NCBI RefSeq assembly: GCF_029382225.1
Contig: NZ_JARLTC010000017.1
Coordinates: 62,001-126,000 of the forward strand
From: Spongiactinospora sp. TRM90649
Lineage (GTDB): Bacteria; Actinomycetota; Actinomycetes; Streptosporangiales; Streptosporangiaceae
Direction: 5' to 3'
DNA length: 64,000 nt
Part shown: piece by piece, positions 16,628 through 24,732 of the stretch
How positions within the stretch are numbered: position 1 is the first letter of the stretch
Layout of the letters: each line of letters begins with the position of its first letter
Notes under the pieces: generated by a model
What the model was told of the DNA's origin: nothing
Databases searched by the model: none
Seen by the model: only the letters and a program-made list of their open reading frames with translations
Translations under genes and position numbers: made by a program

Positions 16628-17773
16628 ATGCGCGCCATCATCATCGGAGCCGGCATCGCCGGCCTGGCCACCGCCCTGCGCCTGCGCCAGATCGGCTGGG
16701 ACGCCCTCATCGTCGAACGTGCCCCGCAGCGGCGCGGCGGCGGCTACGCCGTCACCTTCGGCGGCATCGGCTACGACGCCGCCGAACGCCTCGGCATCGT
16801 GGACGACCTGCGAGCGAAGGCGTTCGACACCACCGAGCTCGTCTATCACAAGAGCGACGGATCGCGCCGCTTCTCCCTCGACCGTGCCACCATCGCCGCC
16901 ACCACCGGGCCGCGCTCGATCACCATCCTGCGCGGTGACCTGGAAGCCGTCCTGTACGAGAAGGTCCATGCCCACACCGAGATCCGCTTCGGCACCACCC
17001 TCACCGCCGTCGACCAGGACGAGCACGCCGTCCGCGTCACCCTGAGCGACGGCAGTATCGAGGAGGGCGACCTGCTGATCGGCGCCGACGGCCTGCACTC
17101 GGCCACCCGCGCCCTGCTGTTCGGTCCGGAGGAGGACTTCCTGCTCGACCTGGAGCACAAGGTCGCCGTCTTCATGCTCGACCATCGGCCCGCGACCATC
17201 GCGCCGGGCGCGACCGGCACACTGTCGTCCAACGGCCGTACCGCGGCGGTCATCAGCGTCGGCGACGGCCGCAACGTCGCCTTCTTCGGCTACCGCACCA
17301 GCCACGCCCGCCCAGAGGAGGACGTCGCCACCCAGCTGGGACGCGTCTACGGCGACCTCGGCTGGGTCATCCCCGAAGCCCTCGCCGGCCTCCAGCGGGC
17401 CGATTCCGTCTACTTCGACACCATCAGCCAGGTCGTCGCACCGCATTGGAGCAGCGGCCGGGTGGTGCTGCTCGGCGACGCCGCCTGGTGTGTCACCCTG
17501 TTCGCCGGGTACGGCTCCTCACTGGCCGTCGGCGGCGCCGACCTGCTCGGCACCGAACTGGCCGCCCACCCGGACGACATCAGCGCGGCACTGCGTGCGT
17601 GGGAGACTGCGCTACGCCCTGAGGTGACCAAAAAGCAGAAGCTCGGCAGGCGCGTCAAAGGCGTTTACGCCCCCGCCAACCCGCTGCTGCTGTGGCTGAG
17701 CCTGCTCCCGCTGCGCCTGGCCTCCCTGCCACCGGTCCGCCGGTATATGACCCGCCGCTTCATCAAGGGCTGA
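16628..17773 (+). CDS. FAD-dependent monooxygenase/oxidoreductase (PHBH fold)
   Basis: A 381-residue flavoprotein. IIIGAGIAGLATALRLRQIG is the dinucleotide-binding GxGxxG at the N-terminus. LLIGADGLHSATR is the DG motif, and RVVLLGDAAWCVTLFAGYGSSLAVGGADLL is the GD motif with the FAD ribityl site. The usual 'HAMSP' of hydroxylases is changed to WCVTLFAG, as in TetX/halogenase-like subgroups. The last 60 residues are hydrophobic and basic. It is third in the operon, 18 bases after the epimerase. It probably hydroxylates an aromatic or polyketide-like compound. Confidence 0.92.
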   Translation: MRAIIIGAGIAGLATALRLRQIGWDALIVERAPQRRGGGYAVTFGGIGYDAAERLGIVDDLRAKAFDTTELVYHKSDGSRRFSLDRATIAATTGPRSITILRGDLEAVLYEKVHAHTEIRFGTTLTAVDQDEHAVRVTLSDGSIEEGDLLIGADGLHSATRALLFGPEEDFLLDLEHKVAVFMLDHRPATIAPGATGTLSSNGRTAAVISVGDGRNVAFFGYRTSHARPEEDVATQLGRVYGDLGWVIPEALAGLQRADSVYFDTISQVVAPHWSSGRVVLLGDAAWCVTLFAGYGSSLAVGGADLLGTELAAHPDDISAALRAWETALRPEVTKKQKLGRRVKGVYAPANPLLLWLSLLPLRLASLPPVRRYMTRRFIKG

Positions 17774-18030
17774 GCACCGCGCAGGTGGCCGGGCCAACGA
17801 GCTGATGCCGCATTCCAAACCCACCCGGCCCGATGCCGGACGATGGCCCGGCTCCGCCGACCGCCGGGCCTCACGCCACGACGTCGGCCGTGTCCCAGCC
17901 ACCGGCGAGCCCTGCAAACGTTCAGCTCACCACAGGACAGGGCCTCCAGCTTCAATCGCCCGATCAGGGCACGTGCGCGTACCAGAGGTTGAACGACAAG
18001 GCGAGCGCTCGGACTCGGCTCGCGGCGTTC

Positions 18031-19500
18031 TCAACCGACGATCATTGACTGTTCGGGATACTCGATGCGACGGCCCCGCTCTCTGAGAGCGAGTGCGGTC
18101 CCCAGGGTGAGCGGGCCGACTCTGCCCGTGAACATCAGCAACGTCAGCAGCAGGTGGCCCGCGGTGGGCAAGTCCGCCGTGATCCCGGTGGACAAGCCGA
18201 CGGTCGCGAACGCCGAGACGGCCTCGAACAGTACTGCGTCCAGACTGTGCGGGGTGAGCCCGACCAGGATGAACGTGGACACGGCGACCAGCCCGGCACT
18301 GAACATGGTGATCGCGACGGCCTGCCGCTGAGTCGCCGCGCCCAGCGAGCGGTGGGCGATGTCCACCCGAGGCCGCCCACGCAACTCGGCCCAGGCCATG
18401 AAGAACAGCACACCGAGCGTGGTGACCTTGATCCCGCCCGCGGTTCCGGCGGTGCCGCCGCCGATGAACATCAACACGTCGGTGACCAGCCAACTGGAGG
18501 GAGACATCTGGGAGACGTCCAGCGTGTTGAAACCGGCGGTCCTGGGCATCACGGCGGCGAAGAAGGCGGCCAGGAGCTTGCCCGCGTCATCCAGCGGCGC
18601 GAGAGTGCCGGGGTTGTTCCATTCACCGAACAGGAAGGCCGACGTTCCCGCCACCAGCAGGATGCCGGTGAGGGTCACGGTCAGCCGTGTCAGCAGGGTC
18701 CAGTGCCGCGGCCGCCGCCAGGAGCGCAACAATTCGAATACCACGGGAAAGCCCAGCCCGCCCACGATGACGGCGGACGCCACGGACAGACAGATCCAGG
18801 GGTCGGCGACGAACCTGACCAGGCTGTCCGGCCACAAAGCGAATCCGGCGTTGTTGAACGCCGAGACCGCGTGGAAGACCCCGAGATAGGCGGCCCGGCC
18901 GGGCGACTCACCGTACCCGAGGATGAACCGGCCGGTCAGAACGACGGCCAGTAACGCCTCACAGGTGAGGCTGAACAGCACGACCTTGCGCACAGTGCGG
19001 CCCAGGCCGTCGGCGCTGGAGGTCTTGGCCTCGGCCTGGGCCGACAGCCGGAAGTGCAGTCTGAGCCGGCCGGAGAGGGCCAGAGTGATCAGCGTGGCCA
19101 GGGTCATGATGCCCAGCCCGCCCGCCTGGATCAGCGCGGTGATCACCAACTGGCCGAACACCGACCAGTGCGAGCCGGTGTCCACGGTCGCCAGCCCGGT
19201 CACGCAGACGGCCGAGGTCGCGGTGAACAGAGCGGTCAGCCAGCCCGCTGATTCCCCTTCAGAGGTGGCGATGGGAAGCGCGAGCAGCCCCGTGCCGAGC
19301 AGTACGGCGGCACCGAAGCCGATCGCGACGGCTCGGGCCGGACGCCGTCCGACCAGGGCGTTCAGCACGCCGATCGTCCGGTTCGCATCGATGGCCACGG
19401 GGCTGGCCGCTGTGTCTTCATGCGGCAGGCTGGGCCGGGCCGCTGCTGGATGGACCGGTCGGCGGATCCTGGTCGCATGTCGGCCTCCCATCGGTCGCAC
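18031..19500 (-). CDS. TrkH/KtrB-family potassium uptake protein
   Basis: A 489-residue integral membrane protein. It shows the four repeated M1-P-M2 units of the Trk/Ktr/HKT family. The P-loops are visible as TSAVCVTGLATVD, HAVSAFNNAGFALWPDS, MPRTAGFNTLDVS and AVSAFATVGLSTG, each with the selectivity-filter Gly. It mediates potassium (or sodium) uptake. The cytosolic RCK partner (TrkA/KtrA) is not adjacent. The first 50 residues are basic and low-complexity, so the start (GTG 19500) is uncertain; translation could begin further in. Confidence 0.93.
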   Translation of the reverse strand: MRPMGGRHATRIRRPVHPAAARPSLPHEDTAASPVAIDANRTIGVLNALVGRRPARAVAIGFGAAVLLGTGLLALPIATSEGESAGWLTALFTATSAVCVTGLATVDTGSHWSVFGQLVITALIQAGGLGIMTLATLITLALSGRLRLHFRLSAQAEAKTSSADGLGRTVRKVVLFSLTCEALLAVVLTGRFILGYGESPGRAAYLGVFHAVSAFNNAGFALWPDSLVRFVADPWICLSVASAVIVGGLGFPVVFELLRSWRRPRHWTLLTRLTVTLTGILLVAGTSAFLFGEWNNPGTLAPLDDAGKLLAAFFAAVMPRTAGFNTLDVSQMSPSSWLVTDVLMFIGGGTAGTAGGIKVTTLGVLFFMAWAELRGRPRVDIAHRSLGAATQRQAVAITMFSAGLVAVSTFILVGLTPHSLDAVLFEAVSAFATVGLSTGITADLPTAGHLLLTLLMFTGRVGPLTLGTALALRERGRRIEYPEQSMIVG

Positions 19501-19731
19501 GTGGACGATCAGCTCCCGTCACGGGAGCAGCCAGGACGATATAGGGCCATTTGCGGATACGGCGCGTTCTTGACGTCTTCTTGACGCCGCATCCGGGACC
19601 ATCAGGGCGCCTCTCCGAGCTGGCCGCTGATCGGGTGTCCAGCGCGATAGACGCTTGGGCGCGCCGCCGACCGGTCAGCCACGCCCTTCGCCGCGTGCCC
19701 CAGCCCAAAACCAGGGTTGATCGATACATGA

Positions 19732-19751
19732 GTTTCAGTTAATACTGAAAC
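19732..19751. promoter_or_regulatory. Operator GTTTCAGTTAATACTGAAAC
   Basis: An 8-bp perfect inverted repeat (GTTTCAGT / ACTGAAAC) with a TAAT spacer, 20 bases before the MarR start. A third half-site AACTGAAAT follows at 19752-19760. It shares TTCAG/CTGAA with the operator at 13855-13870. It is the likely autoregulatory site of the MarR gene at 19772. Confidence 0.7.
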
Positions 19752-19771
19752 AACTGAAATAGGGGGTGGGC

Positions 19772-20245
19772 ATGACCGATCAGGATGCGTTGCTGCACTG
19801 GGTGGAACGGGTGGCGATGTACCTGGCGCGTGACGGTGTGCCGCCGATCGCTGGACGGGTGCTGGGCTGGCTGATGGCCTGTGACCCGCCCGAGCAGTCG
19901 GCCGGTCAGATCAGTGCGGCCATCGGCGCCAGTCGCGCGTCATTGACCTCCAACCTCCGCCTGCTGACCGGCATGGGCTTCCTGACGTGGCGGACCCGCC
20001 CTGGAGAGCGGACCGTCTACTACCGAATGGCCGAGGACGCCTGGACGGTCGTGATCCATCGGCAGATCGCCGGGATCACCGCGTTCCTCGACATCACCGA
20101 ACAGGGCCTGGACATGGTCGGACAGGCCGGAGAACGCGCCACGCGGATCCGTCAGGCGCACGCGGCCTTCGAGTGGATGGCCGCGGTCTTCGATCAGGCG
20201 CCCGCGCTGCGGCCGGGCCACGGGAAGGACGGCGAGACCACATGA
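19772..20245 (+). CDS. GbsR/MarR-family transcriptional regulator
   Basis: A 157-residue winged-helix protein; the ATG at 19772 follows a G-rich ribosome site. DNA-binding residues about 45-80 read SAGQISAAIGASRASLTSNLRLL, then GFLTWRTRPGERTVYYRM for the wing. The layout, length and C-terminal helix match the regulator at 13350-13808, so the two are paralogous. Its stop overlaps the ATG of the flavin monooxygenase (ATGA), so the pair is one autoregulated operon. It probably senses a substrate of that enzyme. Confidence 0.9.
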   Translation: MTDQDALLHWVERVAMYLARDGVPPIAGRVLGWLMACDPPEQSAGQISAAIGASRASLTSNLRLLTGMGFLTWRTRPGERTVYYRMAEDAWTVVIHRQIAGITAFLDITEQGLDMVGQAGERATRIRQAHAAFEWMAAVFDQAPALRPGHGKDGETT

Positions 20246-21387
20246 GCGGGCAGGCGATCGTGGTAGGCGGCGGCATCGGCGGGCTGGCGGCCGCGCTGGC
20301 CCTGCATCGAATCGGCTGGCGGGCCGTTGTGTTGGAGCGCGCGCCCGAACTGCGCGAGATCGGCGCGGGCATGTCCCAGGCCCCCAACGCGATGCGCGCG
20401 CTGGCCGAACTCGGCGTCGGAGAGCAGGCCCGCGCCGTCGGCGTGCCCACCCACGCCTCAGGTAACCTGCGCACCCCGGACGGCCGCTACCTGCAACGCG
20501 CCCGGCTCGATGACCCAACCGCGATGGTGGCGTTTCACCGCGCCGACCTGCACCGGGTGCTGGCCGACGCGGTGCCGTCCGGCTGGATCCGCACGGATCG
20601 CGAGGTCACCGAGGTGCGCCAGGACGGCACGCGGGCGAGCGTCCGCTACGGCGAGACCGAGATGAGCGCCGACGTGGTCATCGCCGCTGACGGCATCAAC
20701 AGCGCCATCCGCCGTCATGTGTGGCCGCAGACGCCACCGCGGTTCCTGGGGCGTACGGCCTGGCTGGGCATCGCCGAGGTGGCGGATCTTCCGGGCAGCA
20801 TCACGCTCGGTCCGGGTGGCTACTTCCTCATCCACCCCGTCGCACGCGGGCGGGCCTACTGGGCCTATGTCACCGTTGCCGACGCTCCCGGCGTCCGCTG
20901 CGATCGCGAGAAGGACGACCTCACCCGCAGACTGCACGGCTGGCACGATCCGATCCCCGCGCTGATCGAGGCCACACCGGCCGACGCGGTGATCCACATC
21001 GATATCCGGGACCTGGATCCGCTGCCCGGCTATGTCCGTGGCAGGGTGGCCTTGCTCGGGGACGCGGCGCACGCGATGAGCCCCGATCGGGGGCAGGGGG
21101 CCGGGCAGTCGCTGGAGGACGCCGTCGTGCTCGCGGCGTCGCTCGCCGGTGAGAGCTCGATCGATGCCGCGCTGCGCCGCTATGACACCGAACGCCGCCC
21201 ACGTACTCAGGCCATCGCCCGCGGAGCACGCGCCGACGGGCGGCGGACCACCTCAAGGGCGGCCTACCGCGCGATGGTGACCATGATCGGCCTGACGCCC
21301 GCGCCCCTGTGGCGTGCGGGAATCGCCGCCGATGGCAACGCCACTTGGCGATGGCGCCCGCCGGCCCTGTCGCCGCGCGCCGGATGA
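20242..21387 (+). CDS. FAD-dependent monooxygenase (salicylate/zeaxanthin hydroxylase-like)
   Basis: A 381-residue class A flavin monooxygenase. The N-terminal GxGxxG is in IVVGGGIGGLAAALALHRIG, the DG motif in VVIAADGINSAIRR, and the GD motif in RVALLGDAAHAMSPDRGQGAGQSLEDAV. The central domain (FHRADLHRVLADAV, LGPGGYFLIHPVARG) follows the 6-hydroxynicotinate/salicylate hydroxylase pattern. It uses NAD(P)H and O2 to hydroxylate a small aromatic or terpenoid. The start is fixed by the four-base overlap with the regulator gene. Confidence 0.93.
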   Translation: MSGQAIVVGGGIGGLAAALALHRIGWRAVVLERAPELREIGAGMSQAPNAMRALAELGVGEQARAVGVPTHASGNLRTPDGRYLQRARLDDPTAMVAFHRADLHRVLADAVPSGWIRTDREVTEVRQDGTRASVRYGETEMSADVVIAADGINSAIRRHVWPQTPPRFLGRTAWLGIAEVADLPGSITLGPGGYFLIHPVARGRAYWAYVTVADAPGVRCDREKDDLTRRLHGWHDPIPALIEATPADAVIHIDIRDLDPLPGYVRGRVALLGDAAHAMSPDRGQGAGQSLEDAVVLAASLAGESSIDAALRRYDTERRPRTQAIARGARADGRRTTSRAAYRAMVTMIGLTPAPLWRAGIAADGNATWRWRPPALSPRAG

Positions 21388-21515
21388 CCGACCTGGTGTC
21401 GCGGCCCCGGCACGAGGCGGTCACGGGCGGGCACCTCGTCAAGCTGGCGAGCCCGGCCCAGGCGCCCTGACGGCGGCTGTCCTGGCCCGGTTCATCTGCC
21501 CGAATCGAGGGGCGT

Positions 21516-22121
21516 TCAGCGTGTGGGGAGAAGGCCGGCTTGACGGTAGACGGCGGTGAGGTAGCGCAGCATCTCCTCGGAGTCCGGGGGGTCGGGTCGC
21601 AGGACGCGGTAGGTCACCGCGCCGGCCATCATGTCGATGATCACGTCCAGGTCGGCGTCCGGCGCCACCGCGCCGTCCTGCTGGGCCCGCCGGAGCATCG
21701 CGGCGGCCAGCTCACGGCGAGGCAGGATGTAGCGCCTCCAGTAGACGGCCATCAGCGATGGATGACTCACGGCGCTGCCCATGATGCGGGCGACCAGCGC
21801 TCGAAAACCGGGATCGGCGGTCATCCGGGCCGCCGCCGGAAGGACATGCTCGATGATGTCCTGTGGCCGCAGCGCGTCCACGTCGGCGGCGGACGGGACC
21901 ACTTCGGCGTCGACCCACTGCTCGACGGCCTGGGCGATCAGCTCTTCCTTGCTGCTCCAGCGGCGGTAAACGGTGAGTTTGCCGACCCCGGCGCGCTTGG
22001 CGACCTGTTCCATGCTGGTGCCCTCGACGCCGTGCTCGACGAACAGGTCCAGCGCCGCACGCAGGATCGCGGCATCGGTCTCGGGATCACGAGGGCGTCC
22101 GCGTCCCCGGACGGCGGTCAT
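21516..22121 (-). CDS. TetR-family transcriptional regulator
   Basis: A 201-residue TetR protein. The N-terminal helix-turn-helix is clear: ILRAALDLFVEHGVEGTSME, VAKRAGVGKLTVYRRWSSKEEL. The C-terminal ligand domain (TADPGFRALVARIMG...) belongs to the TetR_C_16-like group. Its ATG overlaps the stop of the upstream flavin monooxygenase (ATGA), so it is the second gene of that operon and probably its repressor, acting at the palindrome at 23591-23611. Confidence 0.93.
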   Translation of the reverse strand: MTAVRGRGRPRDPETDAAILRAALDLFVEHGVEGTSMEQVAKRAGVGKLTVYRRWSSKEELIAQAVEQWVDAEVVPSAADVDALRPQDIIEHVLPAAARMTADPGFRALVARIMGSAVSHPSLMAVYWRRYILPRRELAAAMLRRAQQDGAVAPDADLDVIIDMMAGAVTYRVLRPDPPDSEEMLRYLTAVYRQAGLLPTR

Positions 22122-23569
22122 CCGAGGGCCTCGTTGAGCCAGCGGGTGAAGTCGGCCGGACCGCCCTTGCCGGCCAGGTGCCCGTCCGGGCGCACCAGCA
22201 TGGCCGGTCCCGGTCGCTGGAGGTGGACCACCCGGTCGCCGAGCCGCCGCCGGGCCGCCTCGAAGGCCGCCCGATCGCCCAGGACGGCCCAGCGGCCGCG
22301 CAGTTCCGCGTGCAACCTGGTGCGTCCCCCGTCGGGCCGTTCACAGGGCAGGTCGGCGAGACGGTCGCCGGGGCGGGGCTTTCGCCCCCGCCCGCCGAGC
22401 GGGCCGCGCCGGTAGCTCACCCACAGCTGGGAGGTCGAGTAGGTGGTCCAGCGCTGGATCCAGGGCCGGCTGAAGATCCGCATGAGCACCTGGTCGCGAA
22501 GGAACCGGCCGATGGGACCGGCGGCGATGTTGAGTTTGGTGGCCGCGGTGCTGCCGCGCAGTACCGCGGTGGCCAGCGGGCGGCGTTCGGCCTGGTAGGT
22601 GTCGAGTAACGCCTCCTGGGCGCGGCCTCGCACGACCAGGGCGAGTTTCCACGCGAGGTTCTCGGCGTCGCCGAGGCCGGTGAGCATGCCCTGCCCGCCG
22701 AATGGCGCGTGCACGTGGGCGGCGTCGCCGGCCAGCAGGACGCGCCCGGCGCGGTAGGTGTCGGCCAGGCGGCGGTGCACGCTGAACAGCGACGCCCAGG
22801 TGACGTCGTACAGGCGGATGCCGGACAGGCCGGTGCGCGCGGGCAGGATGTGCCGCATCCGGTCGGCGATCTGCTCCTCGGAGGGCTTGTCGTCGCGGAA
22901 GCCGGCGTCGTAGGCGAGCAGGCGCCACTGGTCGCCCGGCATCGGCATGGCGCCCAGCACGCCGTCGGGGTGGGCCCAGCCGCTGGTTCCCGAGCGGTCC
23001 AGCCCGGGGTCCAGACGGCCGTCGACGAGCAGAAACCGTTCGCTGACCTTGACGCCGGGAAAGCCGATGCCCGCCAGCTTGCGCACGGTGCTGCCGGTTC
23101 CGTCGCAGCCTGCCAGCCAGCCCGCACGGATGCTACGGCCGTCGGCGACGGTCGCGGTGACGCCGGTGGCGTCCTGCCGGGCCTCGACCAGCGCCGAGCC
23201 CCACTCCGGGTGGCCGCCCAGTTCGGCCAGCCGTTCACGCAGCCGCGCCTCGACCCGGGCCTGGGAGATCACCATTGGCGGGGCGGCCGTGCCGAGCCCG
23301 GGGTCGCCGAACCGGATCCTCATCATCGGGCGGTCACCGGCGTAGGTGGTGATGGTCATCGCCCGAACCGACTCCTCCGGCAGGCCGCTCAGGGCTCCCA
23401 GACGGTCCAGCACCTCCGAGCCGCGCGCGTGCACGAAGTTCGCCCGCGAAGTGGTCGCCGGCCCCGCGGCCTTGTCGATCACCCGCACTCGTACGCCGTG
23501 CTGCAGCAGAGCGCACGCCAGCGCCAGGCCGACCGGCCCCGCGCCCACCACCAGGACATCCGTGTCCAC
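22118..23569 (-). CDS. FAD-dependent aromatic hydroxylase (rifampicin monooxygenase-like)
   Basis: A 483-residue class A flavin monooxygenase. The GTG at 23569 is preferred because GAGG lies eight bases upstream; an earlier GTG at 23578 adds three residues. GxGxxG is in VLVVGAGPVGLALACALLQHG, the DG motif in LAGCDGTGSTVRKL, and the GD motif in RVLLAGDAAHVHAPFGGQGMLTGLGDAENLAWKLA. The C-terminal thioredoxin-like part holds the domain typical of phenol and rifampicin hydroxylases and polyketide oxygenases. It could modify a xenobiotic or an antibiotic. It is followed by its TetR repressor. Confidence 0.92.
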   Translation of the reverse strand: MDTDVLVVGAGPVGLALACALLQHGVRVRVIDKAAGPATTSRANFVHARGSEVLDRLGALSGLPEESVRAMTITTYAGDRPMMRIRFGDPGLGTAAPPMVISQARVEARLRERLAELGGHPEWGSALVEARQDATGVTATVADGRSIRAGWLAGCDGTGSTVRKLAGIGFPGVKVSERFLLVDGRLDPGLDRSGTSGWAHPDGVLGAMPMPGDQWRLLAYDAGFRDDKPSEEQIADRMRHILPARTGLSGIRLYDVTWASLFSVHRRLADTYRAGRVLLAGDAAHVHAPFGGQGMLTGLGDAENLAWKLALVVRGRAQEALLDTYQAERRPLATAVLRGSTAATKLNIAAGPIGRFLRDQVLMRIFSRPWIQRWTTYSTSQLWVSYRRGPLGGRGRKPRPGDRLADLPCERPDGGRTRLHAELRGRWAVLGDRAAFEAARRRLGDRVVHLQRPGPAMLVRPDGHLAGKGGPADFTRWLNEALG

Positions 23570-23590
23570 TGGCCTCACCTCATTTTTTAT

Positions 23591-23611
23591 TTTACGAAAC
23601 GGTATCGTAAA
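23591..23611. promoter_or_regulatory. TetR-type operator TTTACGA-N7-TCGTAAA
   Basis: An inverted repeat of 7 bp with the spacer AACGGTA, embedded in AT-rich DNA, 22 bases upstream of the flavin hydroxylase start. Size and symmetry fit a TetR-family operator. It is the obvious site for the TetR protein at 21516-22121, and it could also affect the divergent methyltransferase. Confidence 0.7.
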
Positions 23612-23700
23612 TAAAATGATCCGTCCACAGGCAGGTCACTGGCCGCCGACATGGCCGCGATCTTCACCATCGAGCCATGGCTCTGGCGCGCGAAAGGATC

Positions 23701-24369
23701 ATGGCCGATAGTGAACCCATGATGGCGTTCGCCCCCATTCAGCCGTCGGACGACGGTGCGCTCATAAGTGCCGTCATGGGTGCCGGGATGGAGCAGTTCC
23801 ACCACCCCAGGCCGATTCGAGCCGGAACCACACCGACGGCCGAACGACACGGCTTGATGCGAGGTCTCGCCGGGCGGGTGATCGAGCTCGGCGCGGGAGA
23901 CGGAGTCAAGCTCCTGTGCTACCCGGAGGCCGTCGACGAGATCATCCTCGTCGAGCCGGACTTCTACCTTCGATCCGCCGCCCAGCAGGTCGCCGATACC
24001 CTGCCGCGTACCGTTCAGATCATCGACGGCACTCCGGCGGCGGTGCCGCTGCCCGATGGGTCGTGTGACGCCGTCGTGTGCTCGCTGGTGCTGTGCCGCG
24101 CGCCCGTGGCTCAGACCCTCGCGGAGGTCCGCCGGCTGCTACGGCAAGGTGGGCAGCTGCGCTTTTACGAGCACGCACGATCGGCCGTCGCCCCCCTGGC
24201 GTTGACGCAGAGCCTGGTCAGCCCGTTGTGGGCGCTGGCCGGAGGCGGGTGTCACCTCGACCGTGTCCCGCTAAGGGCCATATCGGCGGCCGGGTTCGCC
24301 ATCGAGCGGGTGGACCGCCGCTCCTTTCGCGGGTTCAGTCATGTGGTCGGAGCCGCCACGGCCCGATAG
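23701..24369 (+). CDS. SAM-dependent methyltransferase (class I)
   Basis: A 222-residue methyltransferase; the ATG at 23701 follows AAAGGA, and an in-frame ATG at 23677 is an alternative. Motif I is VIELGAGDGVKLL, with the acidic loop in ILVEPDFYLRSAA. Motif post-I/II is CDAVVCSLVLCRAP, and the last strands are LRQGGQLRFYEHAR. It resembles the methyltransferase-11/UbiE group acting on small molecules. The GHCHLDR-like His/Cys tail (AGGGCHLDR) is typical of the METTL7-like branch. Substrate unknown. It is divergent from the flavin hydroxylase and may share its promoter region. Confidence 0.9.
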   Translation: MADSEPMMAFAPIQPSDDGALISAVMGAGMEQFHHPRPIRAGTTPTAERHGLMRGLAGRVIELGAGDGVKLLCYPEAVDEIILVEPDFYLRSAAQQVADTLPRTVQIIDGTPAAVPLPDGSCDAVVCSLVLCRAPVAQTLAEVRRLLRQGGQLRFYEHARSAVAPLALTQSLVSPLWALAGGGCHLDRVPLRAISAAGFAIERVDRRSFRGFSHVVGAATAR

Positions 24370-24518
24370 AACCACGTACTGACTGAGGTGAGGCGCTTGA
24401 GGCGCGCCCGCATCGGACGGCTCCGGCTGGTGCCACCCCACACCGCGGTCCGAGACCGGGTGCGGCGCCCGGCGTGAACTGTTGCACTGGGCAATAATTC
24501 GCTACGGTAGACCCCCAA

Positions 24519-24542
24519 GGGGTGCCGGGAAGTCTGGTCGGC
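24519..24542 (+). ncRNA. Leader element copy 2 (core GCCGGGAAGTCTGGTCGGC)
   Basis: The second copy of the repeated element, with two extra G before TGCCGG. It lies in a 360-bp gap (24370-24732) that holds no other gene and is 190 nt upstream of the SpoIIE-type phosphatase. Here the VPGSLVG frame stays open for 64 codons to 24716, but the sequence is Arg/Pro-rich and not convincing as a protein. Confidence 0.5.
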
Positions 24543-24732
24543 GGACGCAGAAGCATGCCCGCAGCCCGGAGGTTCCCGGTGGAATCACCCCCGCCACGCC
24601 GCCCGAAGACACGTGACGCCGCCAGAGGCAACTCCTGTCCGGTCGAACGCAGAGCCGTGGACCGTACCACCGTCCTGAAGACCGCTCCACTGTCGAGCAG
24701 GCGTTGGCCGCGATGAGCAGGGGCTAATCATC

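Noticed and set aside
13953..17446. Very long minus-strand frames opposite the hydrolase-epimerase-flavoprotein operon
   Set aside because: Antisense frames are open because of GC-rich third positions. They are rich in Ala/Gly/Arg/Val and lack any domain or ribosome site.
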